DNA from: Citrus sinensis
Taxonomy: Eukaryota > Streptophyta > Magnoliopsida > Sapindales > Rutaceae
Assembly (NCBI RefSeq): GCF_022201045.2
Contig: NC_068558.1
Coordinates: 51,997,501 to 52,061,500, forward strand
Reading direction: 5' to 3'
Length of the DNA: 64,000 nt
The notes under the pieces are model-generated. The model did not search any database, was not told the origin of the DNA, and saw only the letters and a list, made by a program, of their open reading frames with translations. Every line of letters starts with the position of its first letter. Position 1 is the first letter of the stretch. The position numbers and the translations under genes are program-made. Of the stretch, positions 12,650 to 29,200 are shown piece by piece.

Positions 12650-13020
12650 AACTTAGGGGTCATATTTTTTTTAAGAGGCTCAAAAGTGATTTTGAAAAGT
12701 GAAAAATTAATTTTGATGATTAATAAATTTTTAAAAAATCAATTTTGGCAAAATCACCTTATTCTACAACAGATTTTGGAAAGAAAGGAGGGAATAGCTT
12801 TTCAAAATCTAATTTTAAAAATTACTTTTATACTAACTCAATTCCATATATATCCTCATATATATTACAAAAATCCAAAATTATTATTATTGACTAGGAA
12901 ATAAAATCATTAATTTTAAAGACATTATTATTGTTGCCAATTATATTGAGATAACAAAATAAAAAAATAAAATTAATAATAGAAAATATCTATTTTACTT
13001 ATCAATTATTTTTTGTACAC
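12650..13020 (+). repeat. dispersed AT-rich repeat, copy 1
   Basis: This stretch shares its order of words with 25220-25560, for example cttttcaaaatct (12799) against ttttcaaaatctga there, and later ccaattata(t/a)tgagataac in both. The two are diverged copies of one non-coding repeat of about 370 bp, both in the same orientation. Ends and family are unknown. Confidence 0.6.
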
Positions 13021-14980
13021 AATAAGAAAAATTTGTGTACATGTTTATAAATATTTAAATAAATTTTATTCAATATTATGTCTAATTTAGTCATTTTTAT
13101 CAAACGTTTAACTAATTTTCTTTACGGCTAATTATTTCTACAACACATCTTACAACAATTATTTTAAAAAGTACAAATTACGAAACCGACCCTTAATGAT
13201 TTGATAGTAAAATGACAATAATCGAAACATTCGGTTAAAAAAAATTGTCAAAAAATTTAATGATAAAAGAATATGTCAAAAATAATAGATAGTAAAATGA
13301 TAATATTAAAAAAAATACCCTTAAAAAATTGCGATTCTTTAGTGTTAAAAAAACAAGTAAAATCTCATCAACATATCAAGCTTGCTCTACCTGGCAAACA
13401 AGCAATTCTGTATATAGGAATATTAAAGATCTTTTATCGCCTTCTGATCCAAAAACTAAATCTTGGTCGGAATTAAACGCGTTCAAATCCTTTTTTTTTT
13501 TTTTTTAGGGTAATCAATTTGCTTCATGATCATTTACGAAGCTTAAGAGTGAAAGAAATATTAAAGGTAAAATATGAGAGAGAGTGCTGGACAAATCTTA
13601 AAAAATTAAAAACCACGGAAAGGATGAGAGAGAAAGACGTTAATAGTTGATTAGTTAAAAAAAATTCATTAATCCAAACAAATCTCAATCATTTAAAAAA
13701 GTCAAATGATTGAGATTAATCTATCTCGACTCCCCTTCTGATAAGGGTTTATTTGTCTTTCCGTTTTAGAGGTATAATATATTTTCCTTTAATGTTAAAT
13801 GAGAGTTATTGTTCGGACAGTGCCATATTAAAATTATGAATGAGAGTCTCGATTACTTTCTGATTATAAATATTAGTATAGTTTTGATTGTAATATATCA
13901 GTATTTTAAAAAAATAAAATCTAAAACTGTAGAATTTTGACAGTTAGGAACACAATGAGATAGCCAAAAAAATCAAAATGGGTTAACCCAAATTTAATGT
14001 ATTTAATTAGTAGTAACAAGGGTAAATTTATAATTTAAATAAGTTAGAAAGAAAAAAAAATCTTTTGGAATTTATAATACAAGTCGTCCTTGGTTCCGCT
14101 ACTACTTGCAGATTTGCCCCCTATTATACATACCATAAACTATCATACAAACTAGTTGGAAATTGGTTGAAAAATGAACGTAGTTAATAAAAAATATTTA
14201 CATACCCAATAATTTACATCCAGCAAGTTATTTCATGACAGGTATAGTAGGTAAGTTTACCAACTCAATTTGTACAAGATTGTATTCGTGGCCTCTTTTT
14301 ATAAAATTAAAAAAAAAGTTTCTTTTTAATTGAAATTATCTAAATAACTAAAAATAAAATCAACTCATTTATGTTTTGAATAGAAATTCAAGTAAACAAT
14401 TAATATAAATGATTATTTTAACAAAATTTTTACACCAATCCCATTTGATAATTTATATTAATATTTTAAATATTAATTGACAAATATTTATTTTTGTAGA
14501 AATTTAAGAGTTTAAAATTATAGAGATAAAGACTGCGTAATATCTAATACAAAGAAATGATTTAAATTTTTAAGATTTTGTATGATTTTATTAATAAAAA
14601 CTTAAAAGGAAATATTTTTTTAAGAATGAAGTTTTTATGATCATAGGATGATTAATTTTAATATATGGTGCGTATTTTGTAAATTAGAGTGGGTTGTTAA
14701 AAGCTCTCATCATAAAAGAAATTTGAAGAACGAAGTTGGGCCCTGGAGTCCAAGAAAAGAATTTCAAAAAAAAAAATCCAAAAAATTCAAAAAGAAAAAA
14801 AGAAAAAAAAGAAAAAAAGAAAAAAAAGAAAAAGAAAAACAGTAAGAAAGAATAGATACAACAAACAAAACAAAGTGGGGGGGAGACAGAGAGACCTAAG
14901 AGGAGCTCGTGTGTGTTTAGTTTTTACCTTGGTTTTCTCCGTCTCTGAACTCAAATCAAATCTAGGGTTTCCCGTCTCCA
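13021..14980. other. AT-rich spacer with a purine-rich tract
   Basis: No gene is seen. It contains a perfect stem-loop (13681-13717) and a long A/G tract at about 14765-14840. The right part runs into the promoter and leader of the CK2 beta gene. Confidence 0.55.
13681..13717. repeat. perfect 14-bp inverted repeat with 9-base loop
   Basis: Arms aatctcaatcattt and aaatgattgagatt. It could be a small element relic or a chance hairpin. Confidence 0.8.
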
Positions 14981-15140
14981 TCCCAAAAAAAGTGTCCTTT
15001 AAAGTAAAAAGTCCTTAATTTACGTAATCCATATACAGGTTTTTCTATGTGAAGTATCAAAGGTGGAATCTTTGGGAGTTTAGGGTTCTGAAATTGGAAA
15101 AGGAAAAAAGAAAATCAAGTAAAAAAGAATTGGGGCAGCT

Positions 15141-17590
<2,450 letters not shown>

Positions 17591-18559
17591 CATTGGAGTT
17601 GCAAGTTGCGTTAGTGTTGAGAATTCTGGTGGCAGTGCATTTCACATTTTCTCTTTTGCCTGCCTCTCTACTGAAAGTATGCATGGCCCCAACAAGTGAG
17701 GTAAAGCGGGGTACTTCTGAATATATTACAATTGATTCGCATATGGATATGTTTAAATGCTAGATGGTCTTGGTTGAGTGAAACCTATCTTTAAATTTTA
17801 TTCAAGAATTTAACTGAGCGATTGTAAGCTTATTTCCGTTTCTGGTTTGGAGATTGTTTGAAATGCTTTACTTTGTAGTTCCTGATATGCATTTTTTTCT
17901 TGGTGGTTGGGTAATGCATTACCATGTAATACCTCTTTTAAAAACTGGGCCGCGAATCTGTGTGACTGCTCCAACGGATGCGTGAAAATAATTCTTCAAA
18001 ACAATGTGCTGTCAATAACTGTTTTTGTTTTACGCCATGGTGCAAGAGTACAAGAAGGGAAATAATAGGAGGATATTTAGAAGAGAATCCATTTTTTTTG
18101 GTTTTGCATTATTTATTTATTTATTGCTCACTGCTTATGGTTATATAAAAATGCTTGTACCGTAGAACTGTACCTCTCACTAACATTTTTTTTTTCCTGA
18201 TGAGCTCTCACTACCACCTTAGTAAAGTGTGTAACATGAAAGAATTTATATGGATGGATGGCATTGGATTATATGATAGATGGATATGAACTTTTTGTTC
18301 AATTGTTTGCTTTCTCTCATTCTCTTGTAATTGAAAGTTGATTAATTTAATCCCCACAAGTGGGAAATCAGTAAATTGGACCCCGTGCTTTACAAATTAA
18401 CGAATGGGATTGTTGCCGAATCTGGAAGCAATTAGCAGCTGAAGTGGAGGAGGACCATCTCATTGCTTCTACGTTGATATTTTTCCCCCTTATGATTGTA
18501 AGAAGTAAGCCGTCGTAATAATAAAATTGAAGAAAAAAGTTGTGCATAATTAAAAATGA

Positions 18560-18560
<1 letters not shown>
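17591..18560. other. CK2 beta 3' flank and spacer
   Basis: Noncoding sequence including the 3' untranslated region of the CK2 beta gene. No other gene is seen. Confidence 0.6.

Positions 18561-18616
<56 letters not shown>
18561..18616. repeat. (ATT)n microsatellite
   Basis: About 18 uninterrupted ATT units. Confidence 0.97.
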
Positions 18617-20318
18617 CACTATTATTATTTTTTAATTTTTTTTATCGCTTTCAAATTTTGAAAGCCGGCGTTCGCAGAGTCATCTTCTTAACTTAAAAAG
18701 CACTTGTGATGACGAAATCAAATTCCAAGTGGATGTGGATTCCTCAATTAATAAATAATAAAATCCTAGCCGGGCCTTGCTTAGTTCGAACCTCACAAGC
18801 ACAATGTGGGTATTTTCTTCTTTAATTATATTGTATAATTGAGTAAAAATAGTTTTTTTTTTTACTTAAGTGTAAGTGGAATAAACATTTCTCGAATATT
18901 AGTGAGTGTTAAAATATGAGCAGAGTTTTATAAGTATTGATGTAAGTTGGTTCCAATAATAATTTAATTTGTAAATATTAGTTATAATCTCATATAATAT
19001 GAGTTATAGTTTGGACAATAGTCTCATGTAATAAAAAATAATAATAAAATACTTGGATTGGTTCCCTTTTTGGTCATTTAATTTATTTTGCATTTACATG
19101 ACTACCGCTGACTAAATTTCAGGCGTGCTTCTTGTATGCGATTGATTGTCATACGCTAGGCACTAGCTTGAAATCACAGCAAGCAAATATCAAACAATTT
19201 TATCGATAGAGCGAGAGACGTACGTGCTATATAGATTATTATATTTAGCCTTAATATGATGAGTAATATCTTTGAAGCCGGCTGGTTCCGGATCCGGTTC
19301 CCATCGGGCAGCAAACTTGTCGCTTTAATTTTATTAATTGCTAATCAAATAAAATCTAAAACTCTTCATTATGGCTCACTTTGGGAAATCAGATGTCTGG
19401 CCAATCCAATCCCCCAATTACCTCTTTTATTTATTTATTTATATGTATATTTATTTTGGGGGGGGGGGGGGGGGGGGGGGTTTGCAGCAACAAGCATTGG
19501 GAATGTGATGACGAGGATGCTTTACATGGACGCCACGTGGAAATGGAGAATTTGATCGTCTAAATTGCGTCTTTTGTCGTTCTCCCCAAGTAAAGAGAGA
19601 TGAGATGCTGTCGGATGATGAAAGCCCATAGCCCAAGCCCAATATTGGACTAGCCATTAGAGCCATAAACGACGACGAATCGATGAGTTCAACGAGAACA
19701 CTAGAGAGTGTCTTCACTAGTTTTTCGTTTACGGTACCCTTTCACGTCATCATCAAATATTACAATATTAACAATAGCCGTTTTGTTTAATAAATTTATT
19801 AAATTTCCTTTAATTATTTATGTAATTGGAACTAGTCAACTGCAAATTTAATGTTATGCAATGCAGATTTGGTTTAGCCTTGCCTTAGCGACTGATGTTT
19901 TCTTCCCTATAAATAAATGAAGCAGCACACATACAGTAAGTTGTTTAGGGAGAAAACAAAATAAATTGAAAATTAATTAAATGGCGGGCCATTATTAAAA
20001 TAAATCAAATACAATTACGGAAAAGACAAGAGGAGGGCAGTTTAGGGAGAAAAATAATCCCTAGTTTTGAGTTAAATAAAAACTCAAAACGAGAGAGGAG
20101 TTGGGCTCTGTGGTTCGAAATTAGTGGATTGCTTAATTACCATAAACTCGACGCAGAGACCGCTCTGAAAGTAAAAGCCTTCTATTTATATACAATTCTT
20201 CCGATATTATCTATCTATTTACAAAAGAAATTTGCCGAGAAATTACTTTTTTGAAAAAAAAAAAAAAGAAGAAGAAGAAGAAGAACGACGAAGAAAAGAA
20301 TTTTGATTTTGTTATGTA
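18617..20318. other. spacer and promoter of the MORN gene
   Basis: No gene is seen. It holds a run of 23 G (19458-19480). A tatttatata word near 20183 could be the TATA box of the MORN gene, and a GAA-rich leader precedes the ATG at 20319. Confidence 0.5.
19458..19480 (+). repeat. homopolymer run of 23 G
   Basis: Uninterrupted G run. Such runs are rare in plant DNA and are prone to length error in sequencing. Confidence 0.85.
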
Positions 20319-22760
20319 ATGCATCAGAAGAAATCAGAAGTACAGATCGGAAAAGAAAGCAGCGGCGTCTCTTCCGATTTCAACCCTACACCGCCTCTTC
20401 TTTCTTCAATTCACCAAAAGCACCAGCAGTTGTTATTCGAAACGACGTCGGTTAAGCACAACACTGGAGGAGACGATCATCATCAAATTCCCCAAATTTT
20501 GATCCAAAATGACCCTATTACCCCTTCGCCTTCACCTTACAAGCGATCTCAGCACTCGTCCCTCTCCAAGTCCCCCACCCTCTACCACTTAAACCCTCAA
20601 TTCGATTCTCCCAATCCGCAGTCTCAGTCTCTGTTTTCCGTTTCGATTGCCGCCAAATCCGCCGCGTTTCGGTTGCTCCGCCGCTGCAAGCACCTCCGTC
20701 GTTTGAGAGTTCATTTGCGGCTGATTCTGTTATTGTCGTTGCCCTTCTTTTATTTTCTCGTTTCTCATCCGAGTCATTCGTTTTTTCTCGATTTCTTATC
20801 GGCTTTTGCCTTCTCCGCGGCTTTGTTGTTCTCTCTCAATCTCGCTCTTCCTCGTCTGCCTTCCATCCGTCTGTTCTTCGCCCGTTCTTTCCCAATTAAG
20901 CTCGCTAATTCTTCCAAAATCTCGAGGCCGCCTCTGCCTGTGTTTTGGTCAATCGGGTCGAGGCCCAAGCTAGAAAAGAGGGGAAATTCGGGTTGCTGGG
21001 TGCAAGTTTACAGCAATGGCGACGTTTATGAGGGAGAGTATCACAAGGGGAAATGTTCTGGGAGTGGTGTGTATTATTATTATCTGAGTGGCAGATATGA
21101 GGGTGACTGGGTCGATGGAAAATATGATGGATATGGAGTCGAGACTTGGGCCAGAGGGAGCCGATATAGAGGCCAATATAGGCAAGGCCTTAGGCATGGA
21201 TTTGGGGTTTATAGGTTTTATACCGGAGATGTTTATGCAGGTGAGTGGTCTAATGGGCAGAGTCATGGATGTGGAGTTCATACTTGTGAGGATGGGAGCC
21301 GATATGTTGGCGAATTTAAGTGGGGGGTCAAGCATGGCCTTGGCCATTACCATTTCAGGTATCTTTTTCCTTCCCCTATGGATTTAGTTTTATCAATTAA
21401 TTGGGGTGTCTCGTGTTAATATTTACAAAGTTTTTTGTAATCGGATTGTTCTATTTGGTTTTAAAGTTGGGGACTGGTGGCCTTTGTATGTGCATTGGTT
21501 TTCATGGTTATTATTCTACTTTTCTGGTTTTTACTTTGATAGCATTGAATTGAATTAATGAAATGTTACTTGCATGGTTGGGGAAAGATGACTTACTTCA
21601 TCTGCTAGAATATGATCAACATCGTAATGATATTGATTATGTGATTGTGTTTCATTGGTTTCAAATTAGTGTTCTTATATTAATACTAGACTGTTATACC
21701 TCAGTGGATTTGCTGACAACTGTTGGATGATAATGCAAGTGAGCTTAGGTTTGATTGTAATTTTATTAATCAGTGGACAAAGGTTATAGTGATCTTGAAA
21801 ATGTCATTCATAAGGATAATTTATGTTCATTTTGTTGGTCTGGATACCTTGCTGAATTTTAATGGATAGTGAGTTTAATGGTAGATTGTAGTCATTGTTT
21901 GTTCTGGTATTTTTTAATGCATAGGCATATGATTCTTTTTCTTCCCATATTGACATCCATGTTTCTTACTTAGAAATGGGGACACATATGCTGGAGAATA
22001 TTTTGCGGACAAGATGCATGGATTTGGTGTCTATCGTTTTGCCAATGGGCATCGGTATGAAGGAGCCTGGCATGAGGGTAGAAGACAGGGGCTTGGAATG
22101 TACACATTCAGAAATGGGGAAACCCAATCTGGTCACTGGCAAAATGGAATTCTCGATATTCCAAGCACGCAGACTACGACTCATCCTGTATCACCTATTG
22201 CAGTTTACCACTCCAAAGTACTCAATGCGGTGCAGGTACTTGAATGTTCTTAGCCAAACTTCTGTTCATGACCACTCAGCAACTGTTGATGCCTAAAATT
22301 TATTACAGCTTTATTGTTTCATTGAAGATGTTTCAACGTTCCTTTTGTAATATGATTTACGCACATCTTCACTTTCAGCATTTTACTGATGTTAGAAAGA
22401 TGAATGAAATTTTTGGATAACAGTCAAAAGTTATTTTTGAATTTTGGTTGCCTGAGGAAACCACACTGGGTTACACAAAACTTGTTAACATCATAATAAC
22501 TTTCTTCAATTTAGTTGTTCGATCTCGTTCACTCATTACTTGGGGGATTTTTGTTCTTATTGCTGTTGTCTTTTAATCAGGAAGCACGACGAGCAGCTGA
22601 AAAAGCTTATGATGTGGCCAAGGTAGATGAGAGAGTTAACAGGGCTGTTACAGCGGCTAACAGGGCAGCAAATGCAGCTAGAGTTGCTGCAGTTAAGGCT
22701 GTCCAAAAACAAATGCATCATAACAACAGCAAAGACGGCATCCCACTTCCCATTGTATGA
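20319..22760 (+). CDS. MORN-repeat protein with hydrophobic N-terminal segment
   Basis: Three exons: 20319-21358, 21974-22235 and 22581-22760, giving about 493 residues. Residues 1-110 are Ser/Pro/Gln-rich and likely disordered. An Arg-rich patch (RLLRRCKHLRRLRVHLRL) precedes two hydrophobic stretches at about 135-175, probable membrane anchors. Seven full MORN repeats and a partial eighth follow (about 230-405), with signatures such as GDVYEGEY, GSRYRGQY, GDVYAGEW and GHRYEGAW. The C-terminus is an Ala-rich helix (RAVTAANRAANAARVAAV). MORN repeats often bind phospholipids or act as scaffolds. Plant relatives are sometimes labelled SET7/9-like because of the MORN repeats, but no SET domain is present here, so I would not call it a methyltransferase. 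Confidence 0.9.
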
Positions 22761-23545
22761 TATATACCTATGTGCATCTCATATAGTAATACAATTGTCT
22801 ACAATGACTAATGAGTCATCATCGTATCTTCATCATCTTTCTTCATCAAAGGGACTTCAAATTTTTGAAGTCCCTGCATTAATGATATTTGCTTCTCAGA
22901 GTCAGATGGTGGAAGAGCACTATATTAGGTCTGTCCTAAAATCATCTGTTTAGAAGCATTCCCAGACTAATCGGGAATGGAGAGAGAGAACAGAGGCGAC
23001 GGCGATAGCATGTGTGTTTAGATAATATTTGCCTTTTCCATATTCTTAAGAGTTTTGTAAAGTTAGATGTAATGTAAGAGCTGGAGCGCTGGTAAAAGAC
23101 CTGCGGCTCAGCCTTTGTTGTATTTGAACTCACTGGTTCTTCCAATGAAACGCGATGGATGCCTGCCTGTATCTTGGGGAGTTAATGGGCTTAATCCAAA
23201 AGGATAATCAACCTATGCCTTTGAAGGAATTGATTTCATTTCGCTAAAATACAAGAGCAAATATCCCATTTTCCATTTCAATTAGAGCTAGTTTCTTATA
23301 AATGATTACTAATTGTGGAAATCGCTTTTCATTGTCGCCCTTTTAAATAATTATAGCCTTGAAGCAACAGATCATGAAGTTATCACCACAAAACTAAAAG
23401 TCCATCAAAATCTGTTTAATAAAGAGATTCAAATTCAAAACTTTTTAAACCATATATCCAAGCATAGAAATTCCTTTAGACAATCCTGCCCCAGGAATTA
23501 CTCCTATCACAAATAAATGAAAAAAAAGATAGATTGGCAACAAAA
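22761..23545. other. 3' flanks of convergent MORN and L37a genes
   Basis: Noncoding region holding both 3' untranslated regions. It includes a perfect 11-bp stem-loop at 22851-22874. Confidence 0.65.
22851..22874 (+). repeat. 11-bp perfect stem-loop in the MORN 3' flank
   Basis: Arms gggacttcaaa and tttgaagtccc with a two-base loop, about 90 bases after the MORN stop codon, so probably within its 3' untranslated region. It may affect mRNA 3' end formation or stability; that is inference. Confidence 0.75.
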
Positions 23546-24885
<1,340 letters not shown>

Positions 24886-25000
24886 TTTGCAGAAGCAGAC
24901 CAGAAACTCTAAAAATCGCACTTGCTGCTGCTGAGAATAGAGAGAGATGAGAGTAGCCGAGCTAAAAGCCCTCGTCCGTTCGTTACTGTGGTAGTGGTAA

Positions 25001-25010
25001 TTTATATATT
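25001..25010 (-). promoter_or_regulatory. TATA-like element of the L37a gene
   Basis: The minus strand reads aatatataaa about 115 bases upstream of the start codon, followed by a CT-rich leader. Confidence 0.45.
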
Positions 25011-25136
25011 TTGATAACAAACGCAAAAGATTTTGCCCTACGCCCGACCCGTTAATTACTATAATCATTTTCGCTTTGACCCGTATTGTATACTTACTGG
25101 ACCTTATTAACAACAGAGGCGGCCTAGTATTCTGTC

Positions 25137-25142
25137 GGCCCA
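25137..25142 (-). promoter_or_regulatory. site II-type TGGGCC element
   Basis: TGGGCC on the minus strand about 130 bases upstream of the TATA-like word. Site II elements bound by TCP factors are known in plant ribosomal protein promoters. A single hexamer is weak evidence. Confidence 0.35.
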
Positions 25143-25219
25143 CCACGACATTTTATTTTTGTTTTTTTTTTTTACTTTTACATACTAAAATTCAGTGAAT
25201 TTAATTTGTTCCAAAGATT

Positions 25220-25401
25220 GTTTTCTAGGGGACCGTTGGCGATTTCTTTTGAGGACATTAAAAGTAATTTTAAATAGTTAAAAGTTATTTAGTATTTGAT
25301 CATTTTTTTTTAAAAAAAATTCATCTATCCCGTAGCATATTTCGAAAAGAAAGAAAAGAGTAGTTTTTCAAAATCTGATTTTAGAAATTAGTTTTATAAT
25401 T

Positions 25402-25433
<32 letters not shown>

Positions 25434-25560
25434 TCCTCACAAATATTAAAAAAATATAAAATCATCCTTATTCAATTAAGAAATAAATTTATTAAATTTG
25501 AAGAGATTATTATTATTACCAATTATAATGAGATAACAAAATCTATATTTTTTGTTTATT
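25220..25560 (+). repeat. dispersed AT-rich repeat, copy 2
   Basis: Diverged copy of the repeat at 12650-13020 in the same orientation. It includes an (AT)n run at about 25407-25432 that is shorter in the other copy. Confidence 0.6.
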
Positions 25561-25903
25561 AGTGACGTCCTTTTAATTTAATTATACTTAAGAGAGAATT
25601 TAATATTATAATTTTAGGGTTCTTTGAATTAGTATTAATTTATGAATCACAAATTTAAGTTTTCATTATTATTTTTCCATTATTTTTTAAAAATATTAAT
25701 TTATTATTACTTATATATTTATTTTAAAAAAAAAGAGGACCAGGCTTGGCTCACTTTTTTTTTTTTTTTAATCTTAAGCCGTTGTCCAAGCCACCGGCCT
25801 GGGCGGAGCCGATCCAGACCTATTTACTCACCCGAAAACCACCTGGCGTGACACCATTTCAAACAAATCTCGAATAAACCAAGGATATTAACATACAAGA
25901 ACA

Positions 25904-26296
25904 ACACAAAACACATGATTTGCTTAGCCTTGAGAAAGGATATTAACATTTCCTCAAGATTACATAACTCAAGTTACTCAACCTCAATCTTAGTTTTGCT
26001 TATCGGGATGTAACAGAATCTGAAACCGCGTTATTTTCCAGATCTCCATGTAGTATCTTACATTGACGTAGGCTAATTACTGCTTGGCCCCTGATTTCAT
26101 TCCTTCATTCTCTTAAATTCATTTCTTTCCGGTCTTACTTTTGCTTTCATAACAATTCATCAAATGTTGAGATGTGATACCATGGCACACACGAGAAGAG
26201 CTAACCTGTCACTGTTTACCTTATACCTGGACCCACCACCAGATTAAGACCACTAAACAAAGGTAATAAATTATGTTAAATATCGGAGTGCCCAAA
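25904..26296 (-). repeat. duplicate of the eIF4G 3' flank
   Basis: About 393 bp matching 31261-31654 almost base for base, in the same orientation. The original lies just downstream of the eIF4G stop codon. In this copy the flank is joined directly to eIF4G exon sequence at 26296, at a short shared word. It provides the last codons, the stop codon and presumably the 3' untranslated region of the chimeric gene. Confidence 0.92.
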
Positions 26297-29200
26297 GATA
26301 AACCCCTAGGACCAAAATCCATAGGAGCCCTCCTTGATGAAGAATTCATGCTTGGACCTCTGGCGAGCCTACTAGCTTGTGCTTGCCGTTCTTGAGCAGC
26401 ATCTCTGTGCACTTCCTCGATCTTTTTCGGCCCTTCAACTTTCCTCCTCTGCTGCCATTTATTCTTTCTCAACTCAATTGAATCCTTCAACATAAGCCTA
26501 ACCCTAGAAGATAGTTTCATGTTGTTTGACAACTTTTCCATTCTTTCAAAATAAGCATCCATATGCTCTTTGGCCTTGGGGTGATCGATCATCTCTCCTA
26601 TTGTGCTCATTAATATACACAACGCCTCAACATCCTCCTCGTCAGGATTCTCATACTGGCCCAGCAACTTCTTGATGCATTCATGCATTATTCTCTCAGT
26701 CAACATTTTCTTCTTGTACAACTCACCAATTAGTCTAATGTTGCCTAGCCATCGTCTTCGAGCCTTGATTCTCTTCTCTTCTCTTTCTTCCTCGGTCTGC
26801 TTAATCTCCCCCTCTTTATCAGCTTTGTTAGCTTCTTCTTGCTCTCTCTCTCCTCTCTCAAATTCCTCTTGGCATTTGTTCAGAAGCAGTCTCTTGAAAG
26901 TAATTTTTTCATTGTCTTCACTGAAATCAGGTAACTCTCCAGCAAGAAAATAACAGAAGTTTGCATACATCTCACAGAAAGTAGGCTCCATTAAAGCTTT
27001 GTCAAAAATTTGATAGATCACACCAGTGAGTGTAACAGCATTGTCGATGTTTACTGCTTTTACTTGCTCAAAGAGTTTCTCGAAGTTTTGAGGAGTTAGC
27101 TTGTTCAAAATAGCTTTCAGCTGCCTCTGCTTGGCCTCTTCCCCATAACCACGATTTTGATTAGGCAATCCTCGGAAACTACCCATCTGGGTAGTAGGGG
27201 AAGATAAGCCCCTAGGACCAAAATCCATAGGAGCCCTCCTTGATGAAGAATTCATGCTTGGACCTCTGGCGAGCCTACTAGCTTGTGCTTGCCGTTCTTG
27301 AGCAGCATCTCTGTGCACTTCCTCGATCTTTTTCGGCCCTTCAACTTTCCTCCTCTGCTGCCATTTATTCTTTCTCAACTCAATTGAATCCTTCAACATA
27401 AGCCTAACCCTAGAAGATAGTTTCATGTTGTTTGACAACTTTTCCATTCTTTCAAAATAAGCATCCATATGCTCTTTGGCCTTGGGGTGATCGATCATCT
27501 CTCCTATTGTGCTCATTAATATACACAACGCCTCAACATCCTCCTCGTCAGGATTCTCATACTGGCCCAGCAACTTCTTGATGCATTCATGCATTATTCT
27601 CTCAGTCAACATTTTCTTCTTGTACAACTCACCAATTAGTCTAATGTTGCCTAGCCATCGTCTTCGAGCCTTGATTCTCTTCTCTTCTCTTTCTTCCTCG
27701 GTCTGCTTAATCTCCCCCTCTTTATCAGCTTTGTTAGCTTCTTCTTGCTCTCTCTCTCCTCTCTCAAATTCCTCTTGGCATTTGTTCAGAAGCAGTCTCT
27801 TGAAAGTAATTTTTTCATTGTCTTCACTGAAATCAGGTAACTCTCCAGCAAGAAAATAAAAGAAGTTTGCATACATCTCACAGAAAGTAGGCTCCATTAA
27901 AGCTTTGTCAAAAATTTGAGAGACCACACCAGCGAGTGTAACAGCATTGTCGATGTTTACTGCTTTTACTTGCTCAAAGAGTTTCTTGAAGTTTGGAGCA
28001 TTTAGTCTTCCTATGTCACCACGACATTCAATATGCAATTTTAAGTTTCTCATCCTCTTGCTAAGCCGTCTTTTCCCTCTGTTATCTGATCTGATTTCCT
28101 GATAATAAAAAGCACAGGCAAATCACACAGTTTATCCACTAACCCACTAACAGTAAATGTTTTATCACTAAAGAATTCCAATCAAATCATGCAAATGTAA
28201 GTGTCGCTAATATAATGATTAGTTCATGGAAGTGTATAATCACTACTACAAAAGAGAGATAACCTTATCACGTGAATTTCGATGTTTCTTGTCATTCCTC
28301 TCATGATTATCATTCTTGAGTTCAGATTCATCGTCAGGCAATAAAGAATCCACGAGGTCTTCGCCAAAATCATCCACATCATCGCCACCTTGACTATAAC
28401 CAGGGCCATTCTCCCTCCTCTTATCGCGCCCCAAATGCCTTTCTCGTGGCATTTGGGTAGTAGGGGAAGATAAGCCCCTAGGACCAAAATCCATAGGAGC
28501 CCTCCTTGATGAAGAATTCATGCTTGGACCTCTGGCGAGCCTACTAGCTTGTGCTTGCCGTTCTTGAGCAGCATCTCTGTGCACTTCCTCGATCTTTTTC
28601 GGCCCTTCAACTTTCCTCCTCTGCTGCCATTTATTCTTTCTCAACTCAATTGAATCCTTCAACATAAGCCTAACCCTAGAAGATAGTTTCATGTTGTTTG
28701 ACAACTTTTCCATTCTGTCAAAATAAGCATACATATGCTCTTTGGCCTTGGGGTGATCGATCATCTCTCCTATTGTGCTCATTAATATACACAACGCCTC
28801 AACATCCTCCTCGTCAGGATTCTCATACTGGCCCAGCAACTTCTTGATGCATTCATGCATTATTCTCTCAGTCAACATTTTCTTCTTGTACAACTCACCA
28901 ATTAGTCTAATGTTGCCTAGCCATCGTCTTCGAGCCTTGATTCTCTTCTCTTCTCTTTCTTCCTCGGTCTGCTTAATCTCCCCCTCTTTATCAGCTTTGT
29001 TAGCTTCTTCTTGCTCTCTCTCTCCTCTCTCAAATTCCTCTTGGCATTTGTTCAGAAGCAGTCTCTTGAAAGTAATTTTTTCATTGTCTTCACTGAAATC
29101 AGGTAACTTTCCAGCAAGAAAATAAAAGAAGTTTGCATACATCTCACAGAAAGTAGGCTCCATTAAAGCTTTGTCAAAAATTTGAGAGACCACACCAGCG

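Noticed and set aside
14648-14981. Lys-rich and Phe-rich open frames on opposite strands
   Set aside because: Both read the A/G-rich tract and have no protein features.
18775-18805. tRNA-like or SINE-like box B (agttcgaacct)
   Set aside because: No acceptor stem, anticodon arm or properly spaced box A could be found.
19256-19717. Gly-rich and Pro-rich open frames
   Set aside because: They depend on the poly-G run and show no domain or splice context.
26603-29125. Repeated 116-codon plus-strand open frames starting MLINIHNASTSSSSG
   Set aside because: They are the antisense shadow of the MIF4G exon; the same frame appears opposite the parent exon at 34620.
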